33,213 nucleotides of DNA from Peptoniphilus grossensis ph5 (GCF_000311825.1 NZ_HE978566.1:756868-790080); one strand, 5' to 3'. Positions 8,500-18,083 are shown, numbered from the stretch's first letter. Numbers and translations: made by a program. The notes: a model not told the origin generated them from the sequence alone.

Positions 8500-10569
8500 C
8501 TATTCTACTATATTTTCGATTTTTAATATTTTTTGAATATTTTCCTCAATGCTATTTATAAGTGCAAGTCTATTGTGTCTTATGTTTTCATCTTCTGCCA
8601 TTACCATTACACTGTCAAAGAAAGCGTCAATAGAAGGAACTAAGTCATTTAGTGCATCCATGGCATCCTTGTAATTTTCAGAAGAAAGCCCTTCCTTAAA
8701 TTTCTTGTCATTTTCTACAAATTTATTGTAAAGATTTTTTTCTGCATCTTCTTTTAGAAGTTCTTCATCTATTTCTGTGAAATTAATATCTTTTGTCAAG
8801 TTGTTAATTCTATTGTAGGCGTCAACAAAGTTTGTCCTATCATCTTTAAACCATTCATTTAATTCCTTAGCTTTTTCAAATATATTGTAAATTTCACTTT
8901 CAGGAATTAAAACTGCATCAATAATATCGTATCTAATGCCTTCTTCTTGAAGCATTGTCTTAATTCTTCCAAAGAAAAATTCTCTTATGTTGGCAATAAC
9001 TTCTTCATGGTCAAAAGTTAGACCTAAATCATTGATGTATTCATATAAACTTGTTTCTATTACTTCATTTAAGTTAAATTTCCAGCCAGTTTTTCTTATT
9101 ATATTAATTATTCCAATTGCAGATCTTCTTAGGGCAAAGGGATCTGTAGAACCTGTAGGGATTTCTCCAATGGCAAAAAGCCCAACTATTGTGTCAATTT
9201 TATCTGCAAGAGAGAAGATTGAACCCACACTGGATTTTGGAAGAGCATCGCCTGCAAATTTTGGAAGATATTGTTCCCTAATTGCTGTTGCCACAATTTC
9301 CTTTTCTCCAGATTTAAGGGCATAAATTTCTCCCATTACACCTTGAAGTTCAGTAAATTCAATTACCATTTTTGTAGTTAAGTCAGCCTTTGAAAGATGA
9401 GCTACCCTATCAATAGCTTCAATTGCTTCATCGGCAAAGGAAAGTGACTTGGCAATTTTCTTTGCCACAACGCCATCTCTCTTTTCTTTTTCAAGCATAG
9501 AGCCTAATTTGTCGTGGAATAAAACTCCCTTTAGGTTTTCTACATAGTCTTCAAGAGGTTTTGAAATGTCATCTTCATAGAAGAACTTAGCGTCTTCAAG
9601 TCTTGCTCCAAGAACTTTTTCGTTGCCTGCAATTACAATGTCTTCGTAGTCTCTTGTACCATTTCTAACTGTAATAAAGTAAGGAAGAAGTTCACCATCT
9701 TGTGAATAAATTGGAGTAAATCTCAAGTGGTCAATCATTGTTGTAGTTACAACTTCCTTTGGAAGAGTCAAGTATTTTTCCTTGATGCTTCCCTTAATTG
9801 GAGATGGATATTCAACAATGTAAGTTAATTCTTCAAGCAAATCTTCATTTTCGTGAATTTCACCACCAAGAGCTTTTGCAATTTTTGTTGATTCATATTT
9901 AATAAGGTCGCGTCTCTTATTTTGGTCTAAAATTACATAATTTTCTTCAAGCAATTTTTCATAATTGTTAACTTGGTCAATAATAATTTCTGAAGAACCT
10001 AAAAATCTGTGACCCTTAGTTTTATTTCCAACAGGAATGCCTTCAAAGTCAAATTCAACTACTTGGTCATTTAAAAGTGACACTACCCATCTAATTGGTC
10101 TGGCAAATCTAATATTTTTGCCGCCCCAACGCATATTTTTAGGGAAATTAATGTCCTTAATAAGTGAAGGCATAATTTCTGCTAAAATTTCAGATGATTT
10201 TCTGCCTATTGAGGAAATATTTGCAAAAACATAATCTGTTCCCTTTAATTCTTTTATTATTAAGTCATCTTCACTAATATTTTGTGACTTCATAAAACCT
10301 AAAAGAGGTTTCGTTGGTTTTTTGTCATCATCATAAGCAATCTTAAGAGAAGGTCCCTTAACTTCCTTTTGAATGTCCTTTTGTTTTTCGTCAAGACCTT
10401 CAACAATAAGGCTAAGTCTTCTTGGCGTTGCATAAACTTTTACATTTTCAAAACCAATTTCATTTTCAGTCAATAATTTTTTAGATTTTTCATTAAGCTG
10501 CTCAATTGCCATGTTGACAAATCTTGAAGGCAACTCTTCCACACCGATTTCAAGTAAATAATTATTCAT
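8500..10569 (-). CDS. glyS: Glycyl-tRNA synthetase beta subunit
   Basis: Beta subunit of the bacterial alpha2beta2 GlyRS, required with GlyQ to charge tRNA-Gly. The N-terminus [14 protein letters not shown] is diagnostic. The body contains the HD-like domain and a C-terminal DALR-type anticodon-binding region ([21 protein letters not shown]). The 689-residue length matches the family. The ATG overlaps glyQ by 8 bases, with AGAGGTGA upstream. No T-box leader is visible ahead of glyQ, so expression depends on the operon. Confidence 0.97.
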   Translation of the reverse strand: MNNYLLEIGVEELPSRFVNMAIEQLNEKSKKLLTENEIGFENVKVYATPRRLSLIVEGLDEKQKDIQKEVKGPSLKIAYDDDKKPTKPLLGFMKSQNISEDDLIIKELKGTDYVFANISSIGRKSSEILAEIMPSLIKDINFPKNMRWGGKNIRFARPIRWVVSLLNDQVVEFDFEGIPVGNKTKGHRFLGSSEIIIDQVNNYEKLLEENYVILDQNKRRDLIKYESTKIAKALGGEIHENEDLLEELTYIVEYPSPIKGSIKEKYLTLPKEVVTTTMIDHLRFTPIYSQDGELLPYFITVRNGTRDYEDIVIAGNEKVLGARLEDAKFFYEDDISKPLEDYVENLKGVLFHDKLGSMLEKEKRDGVVAKKIAKSLSFADEAIEAIDRVAHLSKADLTTKMVIEFTELQGVMGEIYALKSGEKEIVATAIREQYLPKFAGDALPKSSVGSIFSLADKIDTIVGLFAIGEIPTGSTDPFALRRSAIGIINIIRKTGWKFNLNEVIETSLYEYINDLGLTFDHEEVIANIREFFFGRIKTMLQEEGIRYDIIDAVLIPESEIYNIFEKAKELNEWFKDDRTNFVDAYNRINNLTKDINFTEIDEELLKEDAEKNLYNKFVENDKKFKEGLSSENYKDAMDALNDLVPSIDAFFDSVMVMAEDENIRHNRLALINSIEENIQKILKIENIVE

Positions 10570-11446
10570 TTATTTCACCTCTGTTGATAAGGGGATAGTT
10601 CATTTCTTCTCTATGTTTTAAATGTGTCTTTGCCACTACTCTTGCAAGATTTCTAACCCTTTGAATATAACTTGTTCTTTCAGAAACAGAAAGAGCTCCT
10701 CTTGCATCTAGTAAGTTAAAGGCATGAGAACATTTTAATGTGTAGTCGTAAGCATCGATTACTATGCCATCTTCTATGACTCTATTAGCTTCGGCTTCAT
10801 ACATATCAAATAATTTTCTAAGCATATCTACATCGGCAAGTTCAAAGGCATATTTTGAATGTTCGTATTCATTTTTCTTAAATACTTCACCATAAGTTAT
10901 ATTTTCGTTGTACTGAATATCGTAAACGGATTCAACATTTTGAAGATACATGGCAATTCTTTCAAGTCCATAAGTAAGCTCTGCACTTTCAAGGTCTAGG
11001 TTAACGCCGCCAACTTGTTGGAAGTAAGTAAATTGTGTAACTTCCATCCCATCAAGCCAAACTTCCCAACCAAGTCCCCATGCACCAAGTGTAGGAGATT
11101 CCCAGTTGTCTTCAACGAACCTAATGTCGTGTTTCTTTGGGTCAATTCCTATTGCAAAAAGTGAATCAAGGTATAATTGTTGCACATCTTCTGGAGATGG
11201 TTTTAAGATAACTTGCAATTGATGATGTTGGTAAAGTCTATTTGGGTTTTCACCATATCTACCGTCAGCAGGTCTTCTTGAAGGTTCAACATAAACTACC
11301 TTCCACTCTTCAGGACCAAGAGACCTCAAGAAAGTGTTGGGATTCATTGTTCCTGCACCCTTTTCAGTGTCGTAAGGTTGCATAATAATTGCTCCCTTTT
11401 CCTTCCAATAATTTTCCAATGTCATAATTAAATCTTGGAAATACAT
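10562..11446 (-). CDS. glyQ: Glycyl-tRNA synthetase alpha subunit
   Basis: Class II catalytic subunit: forms glycyl-adenylate and charges tRNA-Gly together with GlyS. Typical stretches are [20 protein letters not shown] at the N-terminus, [19 protein letters not shown], and [20 protein letters not shown] in the active site. The 294-residue length is standard. The ATG follows AAGGAGG by 6 bases. It is separated from recO by 10 bases. Confidence 0.98.
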   Translation of the reverse strand: MYFQDLIMTLENYWKEKGAIIMQPYDTEKGAGTMNPNTFLRSLGPEEWKVVYVEPSRRPADGRYGENPNRLYQHHQLQVILKPSPEDVQQLYLDSLFAIGIDPKKHDIRFVEDNWESPTLGAWGLGWEVWLDGMEVTQFTYFQQVGGVNLDLESAELTYGLERIAMYLQNVESVYDIQYNENITYGEVFKKNEYEHSKYAFELADVDMLRKLFDMYEAEANRVIEDGIVIDAYDYTLKCSHAFNLLDARGALSVSERTSYIQRVRNLARVVAKTHLKHREEMNYPLINRGEINE

Positions 11447-11456
11447 TTTTTCCTCC

Positions 11457-12170
11457 TTAATTAAACAGCTTATCTGACTTAAAACTGCTTATATCTAAAT
11501 TGTATTTTATATATTTTAAAATAATATTGTGCAAATATTTTTTCCTATTTACATCAAGTTCTTTGATTTCTTCAATATTTTCTAACTCTTCAAGCTTGCC
11601 ATAGAGAATTTTATTTAAGTAAAGTAAGTCTCTTCTCGATAGAGAAAAGGAATAGGGATCTTGAAAGTCAATTATTCCCTCTCTTATGGAAAAGTAGGCT
11701 TTTTCTTTGGCTTCAAGTTTTGGCCTGTAACCTATAAAGGAAAGATACTTAAGCTCAAAGGCAAGTGCTAGGGAAATAGGGTCCTTGCTTGAGTTGAAAA
11801 AGCTCAGAGTCTTTCTCATGAGATCAAAAACTTTTTTATTTGCCTCTCCTCCAAGTGAGGATTTTTCTAAAATCTCAAGAAGGAGTGATGCATAAATTAA
11901 ATTGTCATAACTTTCTCTAATTTTAAAGTTAGATTCTACAATTTTTGCATCGCCAATATAGTAAAAGTTTTGTCCCTTTTTTAAAAGATATTCATTTAGG
12001 CCAAAAACTTGTGATACACTTAAATTTTTGGACCTTGGCGTCATGGCTCCCTTTACCATAATGGAAATTTTCCCATAATTTCTAGTAAATACTCTAATAA
12101 TTTTTGAGCTTTCGCCAAATTCCATTTCATTTAAGACAATACCCAAGGTGTAATTATTTGTCGTAGCCAA
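11457..12170 (-). CDS. recO: DNA repair protein RecO
   Basis: Recombination mediator that, with RecR, loads RecA on SSB-coated DNA. The N-terminal OB fold (residues 1-80) carries [23 protein letters not shown]; a helical C-terminal part follows with [13 protein letters not shown]. At 237 residues it is of normal length. There is no cysteine at all in the C-terminal part, so the four-Cys zinc site of many RecO proteins is missing. The start is TTG at 12170, overlapping era by 17 bases with a weak ribosome site. Order era-recO-glyQ is conserved in Firmicutes. Confidence 0.9.
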   Translation of the reverse strand: MATTNNYTLGIVLNEMEFGESSKIIRVFTRNYGKISIMVKGAMTPRSKNLSVSQVFGLNEYLLKKGQNFYYIGDAKIVESNFKIRESYDNLIYASLLLEILEKSSLGGEANKKVFDLMRKTLSFFNSSKDPISLALAFELKYLSFIGYRPKLEAKEKAYFSIREGIIDFQDPYSFSLSRRDLLYLNKILYGKLEELENIEEIKELDVNRKKYLHNIILKYIKYNLDISSFKSDKLFN

Positions 12171-13059
12171 ATCTCTTTACCAAATTGTCTCTTTCTCTCC
12201 AATTTTTTTCAACTTTAACCCAGATTTGTAAATTTACCTTGGCATCCAAAAGTCTTTCGGCATCTTCTCTAGCCTCAGTGCCAATCCTCTTTAGCATGGA
12301 GCCACCTTTGCCAATTAAAATTCCCTTGTGAGAATCCCTTTCCACATAAATATTTGCCTCTATGTCGTAGATGTTTTTGTCTTCTCTCTTTTTGAATTTT
12401 TCAATTGATATGGCAAGTCCATGAGGAACTTCTTCGTTTAAATATCTAAGGCCCTTTTCTCTAATAATTTCAGCTACGATAAATCTTTCATTTTTATCTG
12501 TAATCATGTCCTCTGGATAGTACATTGGACCAGGCTTTAAGTATTTCTTTAGAGTTTCAATATAAATGTCAACGCCATCATTTTTCATGGCAGAAATTGG
12601 AATAATTTCATTAAAAATTCCTTCATCAGCATACATGGAAATTATTTCAAGAAGTTCATCTTTTTTTATAGTGTCAACCTTATTTATAAGTAAAATTATT
12701 GGCAATTTGCCTTGGTATTCCTTTAGAATGTCTATTATTGACCTTTCAGCTTTTCCAATTTTCTTTGATGTGTCAACGATGTAAGTTATCACATCAGCTT
12801 CATCAATACTTTCCTTTGATTCAGTTAACATAAATTCGCCAAGTTTATTTTTTGGTCTTTGAATGCCTGGCGTGTCTAAAAATATGATTTGTGAATCATC
12901 ATCAGTGTGAATAAAAGTAATATTTTGTCTTGTTGTCTGTGGTTTTGAAGATATTGCTGAAATTTTTTCACCTATTATTGCATTTAGTAAAGTAGATTTA
13001 CCAACATTAGGTCTTCCAACTACAGATACATAGCCCGATTTAAAATTATTTTCCGTCAT
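12154..13059 (-). CDS. era: GTPase Era
   Basis: Ribosome-assembly GTPase that binds the 3' end of 16S rRNA. G1 is GRPNVGKSTLLN, G3 DTPGIQ, G4 NKVDT. The C-terminal KH domain has the GKGGSMLKRIGTEAR loop. Of two in-frame ATGs six bases apart, I choose 13059 because GGGAG lies 6 bases before it; the first, at 13065, directly abuts the GGGAG. The result is a 301-residue protein of usual length. It overlaps the end of cdd. Confidence 0.96.
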   Translation of the reverse strand: MTENNFKSGYVSVVGRPNVGKSTLLNAIIGEKISAISSKPQTTRQNITFIHTDDDSQIIFLDTPGIQRPKNKLGEFMLTESKESIDEADVITYIVDTSKKIGKAERSIIDILKEYQGKLPIILLINKVDTIKKDELLEIISMYADEGIFNEIIPISAMKNDGVDIYIETLKKYLKPGPMYYPEDMITDKNERFIVAEIIREKGLRYLNEEVPHGLAISIEKFKKREDKNIYDIEANIYVERDSHKGILIGKGGSMLKRIGTEAREDAERLLDAKVNLQIWVKVEKNWRERDNLVKRFGYDK

Positions 13060-13459
13060 TTTCATCTCCCATTAGGTCCTCTGGACCAAAGGAATGAGGT
13101 AAAATTTCCTCCATTCCATAAATTTTATAATCTTCAGTAGAATTTGCAATTATTATTTCAGGATTTTTTGAAAATTCACGAATAACTTGTCTGCAGACTC
13201 CACAAGGAAAAGTGTAATCACTGTCCCCAACTATGGCAATTTTTTTAATTTCTCTCTTGCCTTCAGATACTGCCTTAAAAATGGCTGTCCTCTCTGCACA
13301 GTTCGTTGGAGAATAAGATGCTATTTCAATATTGCCACCAGTATAAACTGATCCATCTTCCATCTCCACTGCACAGCCCACATTAAAGTGTGAGTAAGGC
13401 GTATATGTCATATTGTCTCTTGCCTTTATTGCAAGTTCAATTAATTTATTATATTCCAT
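13046..13459 (-). CDS. cdd: Cytidine deaminase
   Basis: Zinc hydrolase converting cytidine/deoxycytidine to uridine/deoxyuridine (pyrimidine salvage). Zinc site: NCAERTA (Cys plus catalytic Glu) and PCGVCRQ (two Cys), the homotetrameric CDA signature. The 137-residue length is standard. The ATG immediately follows the stop of the dgkA-PAP2 gene and is likely translationally coupled to it. Order dgkA-cdd-era matches Bacillus. Confidence 0.96.
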   Translation of the reverse strand: MEYNKLIELAIKARDNMTYTPYSHFNVGCAVEMEDGSVYTGGNIEIASYSPTNCAERTAIFKAVSEGKREIKKIAIVGDSDYTFPCGVCRQVIREFSKNPEIIIANSTEDYKIYGMEEILPHSFGPEDLMGDENDGK

Positions 13460-14167
13460 TTAACCAACTACCTTAAATACAAATATTGCAACACATACTC
13501 CAAGGATTGCCCCCACAACAACTTCAGAAACCTTGTGGATTTTTCCTTCCACGCGACTTTCTGCAACTAAAAAGGCAAGTCCAAAGGAGCAAAGTGTTAC
13601 AAGGGAATTTTCTGCTATCATCGTTATAATTGTTGCTGCACAAAAGGATATTGCAGAGTGACCGCTAAGCCCTCCACCTTGAAAATATGTACCACCACTT
13701 TTTTTCGCCATTAAAAGTTTCGCCCCAACTGTGGCAATAATTATTATTAGTAAGGACACAAAAGCCAGGTGATTTGGCATGTTTTTTATCTTAAATAAGA
13801 GTAAATCTCCAAAGGATGCAAATTTGTCATAAAACACTAAATAGGCAACTACTATTGCATTTATTGCAGTGATTAAAACTGCTCCAGCCGATACATCCTT
13901 TACATATTTTGCAATAGGATTGTACTCTTGAACAACTAAGTCAATTGTCCTTTCTATTGCCGTATTAATCATCTCTGCAAAAACTACAAGAGTTATAGCA
14001 AAGAGCATCAACAAAAATTCTGTAGATGAAATGTCAAAAAAAAGAGATAAAATAATTATTCCAAGAGCTGCAAGGTAATGAAACTTCATGTTTCTCTCTG
14101 TCTTTAAGACAGAAATAATCCCCTGGACTGCATAATTAAATGAAGATATAAATCGTCCTTTTTTCAT
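13460..14167 (-). CDS. DgkA-type lipid kinase fused to a PAP2 phosphatase domain
   Basis: Residues 1-120 are a Gram-positive DgkA/UdpK domain (undecaprenol kinase in the family), with EMINTAIERTIDL and NPIAKYVKDVSAGAVL and three membrane helices. Residues 125-235 are a PAP2 (type 2 phosphatidate phosphatase) domain with more membrane helices, motif 2 as GLSGHSA and motif 3 as SRVEGKIHKVSE. PAP2 motif 1 (KxxxxxxRP) is not intact: a Lys is present near residue 150 but no RP follows. The motif 3 Asp is Glu. If both halves work, the protein could feed undecaprenyl phosphate both from undecaprenol (kinase) and from the pyrophosphate (phosphatase), serving wall synthesis. Substrates are inferred. 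Confidence 0.87.
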   Translation of the reverse strand: MKKGRFISSFNYAVQGIISVLKTERNMKFHYLAALGIIILSLFFDISSTEFLLMLFAITLVVFAEMINTAIERTIDLVVQEYNPIAKYVKDVSAGAVLITAINAIVVAYLVFYDKFASFGDLLLFKIKNMPNHLAFVSLLIIIIATVGAKLLMAKKSGGTYFQGGGLSGHSAISFCAATIITMIAENSLVTLCSFGLAFLVAESRVEGKIHKVSEVVVGAILGVCVAIFVFKVVG

Positions 14168-14171
14168 AAAA

Positions 14172-14618
14172 TCACCTGTATATAGAAAGCTCCTTCATTG
14201 CAAGCTTTTCTCTCTCTCTCATTTCTCTCTTGTCCTCATCTTCCATGTGGTCGTAACCTAAAAGATGAAGGATGCTGTGAACTGTCAAATAAGATAGTTC
14301 TCTCTCATTAGAGTGTCCAAGTTCTTCTGCTTGCTCCATGACTCTTCTTGTATTTATTATAACATCTCCGAGAATTCTGCTCACTATAATAAATTCATCA
14401 TCCATGGGAAAAGATAGTACATCTGTGCTTTTATCCACTCCCCTGTAGTCTCTATTTAAGTCCCTAATCTCTTCATCGCCAACAAAGGACACTGAAACTT
14501 CAACATTTTCATCGAGATTTTCAACCTTTAAGACTGCAGCAATGGATTTTTCAATTAAATTTTTTATTTCATCAGTAATTTTTATATCATCTTGTCTGTC
14601 GTCGTAATAAACTTCCAT
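14172..14618 (-). CDS. ybeY: Endoribonuclease YbeY (rRNA maturation factor)
   Basis: Metal-dependent RNase involved in 16S rRNA 3'-end maturation and ribosome quality control. The signature HSILHLLGYDHMED (three zinc His) is present near the C-terminus. I choose ATG at 14618, which overlaps the phoH stop as TAATG, rather than the TTG 12 bases upstream; this gives 148 residues starting MEVYYDDRQ. Order phoH-ybeY-dgkA-cdd-era is conserved in Firmicutes. Confidence 0.94.
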   Translation of the reverse strand: MEVYYDDRQDDIKITDEIKNLIEKSIAAVLKVENLDENVEVSVSFVGDEEIRDLNRDYRGVDKSTDVLSFPMDDEFIIVSRILGDVIINTRRVMEQAEELGHSNERELSYLTVHSILHLLGYDHMEDEDKREMREREKLAMKELSIYR

Positions 14619-15631
14619 TATTTTTCCCAACTTTTTGACTTTTTAGCCTTTATTACTTCTGCTGCCTTTTCATTAGTCTTTTCGTATTTTTCGTAGGCAT
14701 CAATAATTCTTTGAACTAGAGGATGTCTTACAATGTCATTTTTATTTAAATAAGTTATGCCAATTCCCTTAACTCCAGCAAGGATTCTAAGAACAGTTTT
14801 AAGTCCTGATTGTTTGCCACGAGGAAGGTCTATTTGAGTGACATCACCTGTTATTATTGCCTTAGAGCCGTAACCAAGACGAGTCAAGAACATCTTCATC
14901 TGCTCGTTAGTTGTATTTTGAGCTTCGTCGAGAATTACAAAGGCAGAGTCAAGGGTCCTACCTCTCATATAAGCAAGAGGAGCAACTTCAATTAGTCCCT
15001 TTTCAAATAAATTGTTGTAGGTATCGTGTCCAAGTATTTCAAAGAGAGCATCATAAAGTGGTCTCAAATAGGGATCAACTTTATTTTGCAAATCTCCTGG
15101 CAAAAATCCTAAATTTTCTCCAGCTTCAACAGCAGGCCTTGTTAAGATAATTCTATTAACTTCCTTTGACTTAAAGGCGCGAACTGCTGCCGCCATGGCA
15201 AGATAAGTTTTACCAGTACCTGCAGGTCCAATTCCAAATACAATGTCGTTGTTATTTATAGCGTCAATATATCTCTTTTGACCAAGTGTCTTCGCCCTTA
15301 TGGGCTTACCCATAGAAGTGTAAACTACAGTGTCCTTTAAAAGTTCAGAAACTGGTCTCTTCTCATTGTTTTTAATTAGAGAAATAGAATATCTAACATC
15401 AGAAAGACTTAAGCTATCTTGTTTTCTTGCAGTTTCAATTAAATTTTTTAGTAAAAGTGTGGCATCCTCAACTTTTTCTTCATCGCCACAAATTAAAACC
15501 TTGTCATTTTTTGACTTAATAGATACATCTAATTCCTTCTCAATGAGACCAATGTTTTCGTCTAATTTGCCAAAGACAATTGACAATAAATTTATATCAT
15601 TAATATCAATGGAACTTTCCACTTTTGCCAA
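14618..15631 (-). CDS. phoH: PhoH-like ATPase
   Basis: P-loop ATPase of the PhoH family, often next to ybeY and linked to RNA metabolism. It has an N-terminal KH-like region (residues 10-80), Walker A GPAGTGKTYLAMAAAV and Walker B FVILDEAQNTT, plus TRPAVEAGENLGFLPGD, a family hallmark. The length is 337 residues. The start is TTG at 15631 behind AAGGGGGT, 6 bases away; there is no ATG nearby. It is the first gene of the phoH-to-NIF3 operon, behind a TATAAT box. Confidence 0.94.
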   Translation of the reverse strand: MAKVESSIDINDINLLSIVFGKLDENIGLIEKELDVSIKSKNDKVLICGDEEKVEDATLLLKNLIETARKQDSLSLSDVRYSISLIKNNEKRPVSELLKDTVVYTSMGKPIRAKTLGQKRYIDAINNNDIVFGIGPAGTGKTYLAMAAAVRAFKSKEVNRIILTRPAVEAGENLGFLPGDLQNKVDPYLRPLYDALFEILGHDTYNNLFEKGLIEVAPLAYMRGRTLDSAFVILDEAQNTTNEQMKMFLTRLGYGSKAIITGDVTQIDLPRGKQSGLKTVLRILAGVKGIGITYLNKNDIVRHPLVQRIIDAYEKYEKTNEKAAEVIKAKKSKSWEK

Positions 15632-15655
15632 ATATATACCCCCTTAAACTAGACT

Positions 15656-15661
15656 ATTATA
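15656..15661 (-). promoter_or_regulatory. Probable -10 box of the phoH operon
   Basis: A perfect TATAAT 25 bases before the phoH start. The -35 position (about 15679-15684) reads AAAAGT, which is weak and lies within the preceding terminator hairpin. The promoter may be weak, or may be helped by read-through. Confidence 0.5.
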
Positions 15662-15667
15662 ATACCA

Positions 15668-15707
15668 CAAAAAGGCTTACTTTTCCATAGATTATGAAAA
15701 GCAAGCC
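15668..15707 (-). terminator. Terminator of the nfeD-floA operon
   Basis: Minus-strand stem GGCTTGCTTTTCA / TGGAAAAGTAAGCC (+ strand 15674-15707) with one mismatched position and a short loop, followed by TTTTT. It lies between the repeat-protein stop and phoH and splits the cluster into two transcription units. Confidence 0.88.
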
Positions 15708-15712
15708 ACTAT

Positions 15713-16360
15713 TTATCTAAGACTTAAAGGTTCACCAAAAATTTCTTTATAGATAATAATTTTCGGCAAATCTTCTTCAGCAAAATCTAAGAAATCAAGG
15801 CTCAAACTTTCGCCATTTTCATCCTCATAAAAAACTTGATCTGACTCACATTCCCTTATAAATTCACTGTCAACTATCTTTTTACCATCATTTTCCAAAT
15901 TATAAGTTTTGGATAGATTGTAAGTCTCTGATAAGTTATAGGTGTTTTCAAGATTGTAAGTATTTGACAAATTCTCTTGAGGTATTTCTTTTTTCTCTTC
16001 TTCTTTCTTATCTAAAAGTTCTTCCTTTAACTTTCTTTGACCTAGTCTTGGGTCCTTGTCAATTAAGATATTTTTCTTATTTTTCTTAGATTCTTCTTTA
16101 GAAATCTTTTTATTCTTTTCTTTTTCTTTCTCTTCTTTGATTATCCTTTTTATTTCATTTGCCAAGCTATCTGCATCTGATCTTCTATCATCATGAAAAT
16201 TTTTTGATTTGTTTAAATTTCTTTCTTCCTCATGAAAATCTTCATTAAATTTCCTCTTGCCCCTATTTAAAATCGTTAGTAATATCTTAAAAAATACTAC
16301 GAAAATAATTGCAGGCATAAGAGAAATTATTGCGATAAAAAAACTAAGCATTGGATTCAT
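15713..16360 (-). CDS. Unrecognised membrane-anchored charged protein with hexapeptide repeats
   Basis: I do not recognise a family. It is 215 residues: one N-terminal membrane helix (about residues 4-31), then a very Lys/Glu-rich stretch (35-128) likely to be helical. Four near-perfect copies of the hexapeptide xTYNLx follow (about 133-156), and finally an acidic tail ending in YKEIFGEPLSLR. Positive charges after the helix predict a cytoplasmic body. The ATG overlaps the floA stop by one base, so it is translationally coupled to floA and may work with the flotillin-like raft protein; that is inference. It sits where Bacillus has small yqfB/yqfC-type genes, but I see no similarity. Confidence 0.75.
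   Translation of the reverse strand: MNPMLSFFIAIISLMPAIIFVVFFKILLTILNRGKRKFNEDFHEEERNLNKSKNFHDDRRSDADSLANEIKRIIKEEKEKEKNKKISKEESKKNKKNILIDKDPRLGQRKLKEELLDKKEEEKKEIPQENLSNTYNLENTYNLSETYNLSKTYNLENDGKKIVDSEFIRECESDQVFYEDENGESLSLDFLDFAEEDLPKIIIYKEIFGEPLSLR
15901..15972 (-). repeat. 18-bp tandem repeat, four copies, in frame
   Basis: Four consecutive 18-bp units (15901-15918, 15919-15936, 15937-15954, 15955-15972) share a TATAAG/TGTAAG start and diverge mainly toward their ends. Because 18 is a multiple of three, copy-number change keeps the frame. It encodes the TYNL hexapeptides of the surrounding gene. Confidence 0.85.
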
Positions 16361-17352
16361 TATTTATTGTCCTTTTTGTGATTTTTATCAGAAATTTTTG
16401 AGATAGAATTTCTCATATCAGTATCAGAATTAATATTTTTCATTTTGTAATAATCAAAGACACCTAAATTACCGCTCTTTAAAGCTTCAGCCATAGCAAT
16501 AGGAACTTGTGATTCAGCTTCAACAACTTTTGCCCTCATGGCTTCAACTTCAGCCTTCATTTCTTGTTCACGAGCAAGAGCCATAGCTCGTCTTTCACTT
16601 GCCTTAGCCTCAGAAATTCTCTTGTCAGCTTCAGCTTGGTCAGTTTGAAGTCTTGCACCGATATTTCTTGCAACGTCGACATCGGCTATATCAATTGACA
16701 AAATTTCATAGGCAGTACCAGAGTCAAGACCCTTGTCAAGAACTACCCTAGAAATTGAATCTGGGTTTTCCAAGACAGCCTTATAGCTTTGAGATGAACC
16801 AACAGTTGTTACAATACCTTCTCCAACTCTTGCTATAATAGTTTGTTCACCTGCACCACCCACAAGTCTTTCAATATTTGCTCTAACAGTTACCTTTGCC
16901 TTTACAATGACTTCAATACCATCTTGTGCAACTGCAGAAATATTTGGAGTTTCAATAACCTTTGGGTTAACTGAAACTTGAACAGCTTCAAGTACATCTC
17001 TACCAGCAAGGTCAATGGCAGCCGCTCTTTCAAATTGTAGAGGAATATTTGCTCTTTGAGCTGCAATAAGTGCATCTACAAGAGTGTTTACATTACCACC
17101 TGCAAGATAATGGGCTTCAAGACTTGCAATTTCAAGATTTAAACCAGCCTTAGTTGCCTTAATAGCAGGTCTAACTATTCTTGAAGGTTTAACTCTTCTA
17201 AGTTTCATACCAATAAGTTCTGAAATTTTTATTCTTACACCAGAGAAAAATGCTGTCACCCATAGTCCAATAGGAACAAAGGACAAAAATATGGATATAA
17301 ATATTAAAATTAAGACAATAACTATAATGCTTCCAAAGGGATAAAAATTCAT
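16360..17352 (-). CDS. floA: Flotillin-like protein FloA
   Basis: Membrane-microdomain scaffold. An N-terminal hairpin/transmembrane segment (about residues 7-35) is followed by an SPFH-like domain ([42 protein letters not shown]) and then an Ala/Glu-rich coiled coil (about 225-285: [23 protein letters not shown]) that drives oligomerisation. The 330-residue length matches Bacillus YqfA/FloA. The short C-terminal tail is Lys/Asn/Ser-rich. It lies 8 bases after nfeD, its usual partner. Confidence 0.95.
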   Translation of the reverse strand: MNFYPFGSIIVIVLILIFISIFLSFVPIGLWVTAFFSGVRIKISELIGMKLRRVKPSRIVRPAIKATKAGLNLEIASLEAHYLAGGNVNTLVDALIAAQRANIPLQFERAAAIDLAGRDVLEAVQVSVNPKVIETPNISAVAQDGIEVIVKAKVTVRANIERLVGGAGEQTIIARVGEGIVTTVGSSQSYKAVLENPDSISRVVLDKGLDSGTAYEILSIDIADVDVARNIGARLQTDQAEADKRISEAKASERRAMALAREQEMKAEVEAMRAKVVEAESQVPIAMAEALKSGNLGVFDYYKMKNINSDTDMRNSISKISDKNHKKDNK

Positions 17353-17360
17353 AAATCCTC

Positions 17361-18083
17361 CTAAATATTTTTTTCGACGAAAACTCTTGCGCCGGAAATT
17401 CTAACTACTCTAACTTCTTCATCTTTTCCTATAAAACCAACATCTGAAATAACTTCAATTTTTTCCTCATGAAAAATTGCATAGCCAGTTGGTCTTAAAG
17501 CTGTCTTTGTTATAAGTACATCGCCAAGCTTTACTTCTTCACTTTTCACTCCCACATAGCCCTTTTCACTTGAGCTTTCAGTAAAAAGTCTAAGCCTATT
17601 TATAAGCTCTGAGTTAATTCCCCTCTTAACAAGGGCAATGCCTAATACTATAGCAATTACCAGGGCAATTGCCAAAGAGAAAATAGCAAAGTAAATATCT
17701 TCCATTGACAGAACAATTGCTACTGCTATTGCAAGTATTCCACTAATGCCTGCCACTCCAAAACCTGGTATCAATATTTCAAAACCTAGTAATAAGAGTC
17801 CCAGGACAAACAGCAAAATTTCAAACCAGTTAGTGTTTCCCCTTGCAATGTTTCCCCAAAAGAAGAGTACAAAGGCAGCTATTGAAATAATTCCGCCAAG
17901 TCCAAAGCCTGGAGTCAAAATTTCAAGCACAGCTCCAACTATTGCTATAATAAGTAAAATTGTGAAAATATAATCATTGGAAAAAAATTTTTCTATAAAA
18001 GCACTTCCACTTGCTGCATAGACAGAATTTGTCATAAGCATAAAAAATGGAAGGTTGTAAAAACATTTTTTAAGATTTTTCAC
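17361..18083 (-). CDS. NfeD-family membrane protein
   Basis: Partner of flotillins, with a role in membrane organisation. I start it at GTG 18083 because AAAGGAGGT lies 4 bases before it; an ATG 33 bases further upstream has no ribosome site. The resulting 240-residue protein has a signal-peptide-like N-terminus (residues 1-24), four to five membrane helices with the repeated glycine-rich turns TPGFGLGG and IPGFGVAG, and a C-terminal OB-fold domain (about 180-240: [18 protein letters not shown] ... [10 protein letters not shown]). No protease domain is present, so it is the short NfeD1b type. Confidence 0.9.
   Translation of the reverse strand: MKNLKKCFYNLPFFMLMTNSVYAASGSAFIEKFFSNDYIFTILLIIAIVGAVLEILTPGFGLGGIISIAAFVLFFWGNIARGNTNWFEILLFVLGLLLLGFEILIPGFGVAGISGILAIAVAIVLSMEDIYFAIFSLAIALVIAIVLGIALVKRGINSELINRLRLFTESSSEKGYVGVKSEEVKLGDVLITKTALRPTGYAIFHEEKIEVISDVGFIGKDEEVRVVRISGARVFVEKNI

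Noticed and set aside
14810-15150. Plus-strand open frames opposite phoH, glyS, rdgB and other genes
   Set aside because: They lie antisense to well-supported conserved genes, have no ribosome sites and have unnatural composition.
15893-15972. 18-bp repeats as a possible CRISPR-like array
   Set aside because: The units are contiguous without spacers, in frame and inside a coding sequence; simple tandem repeat.
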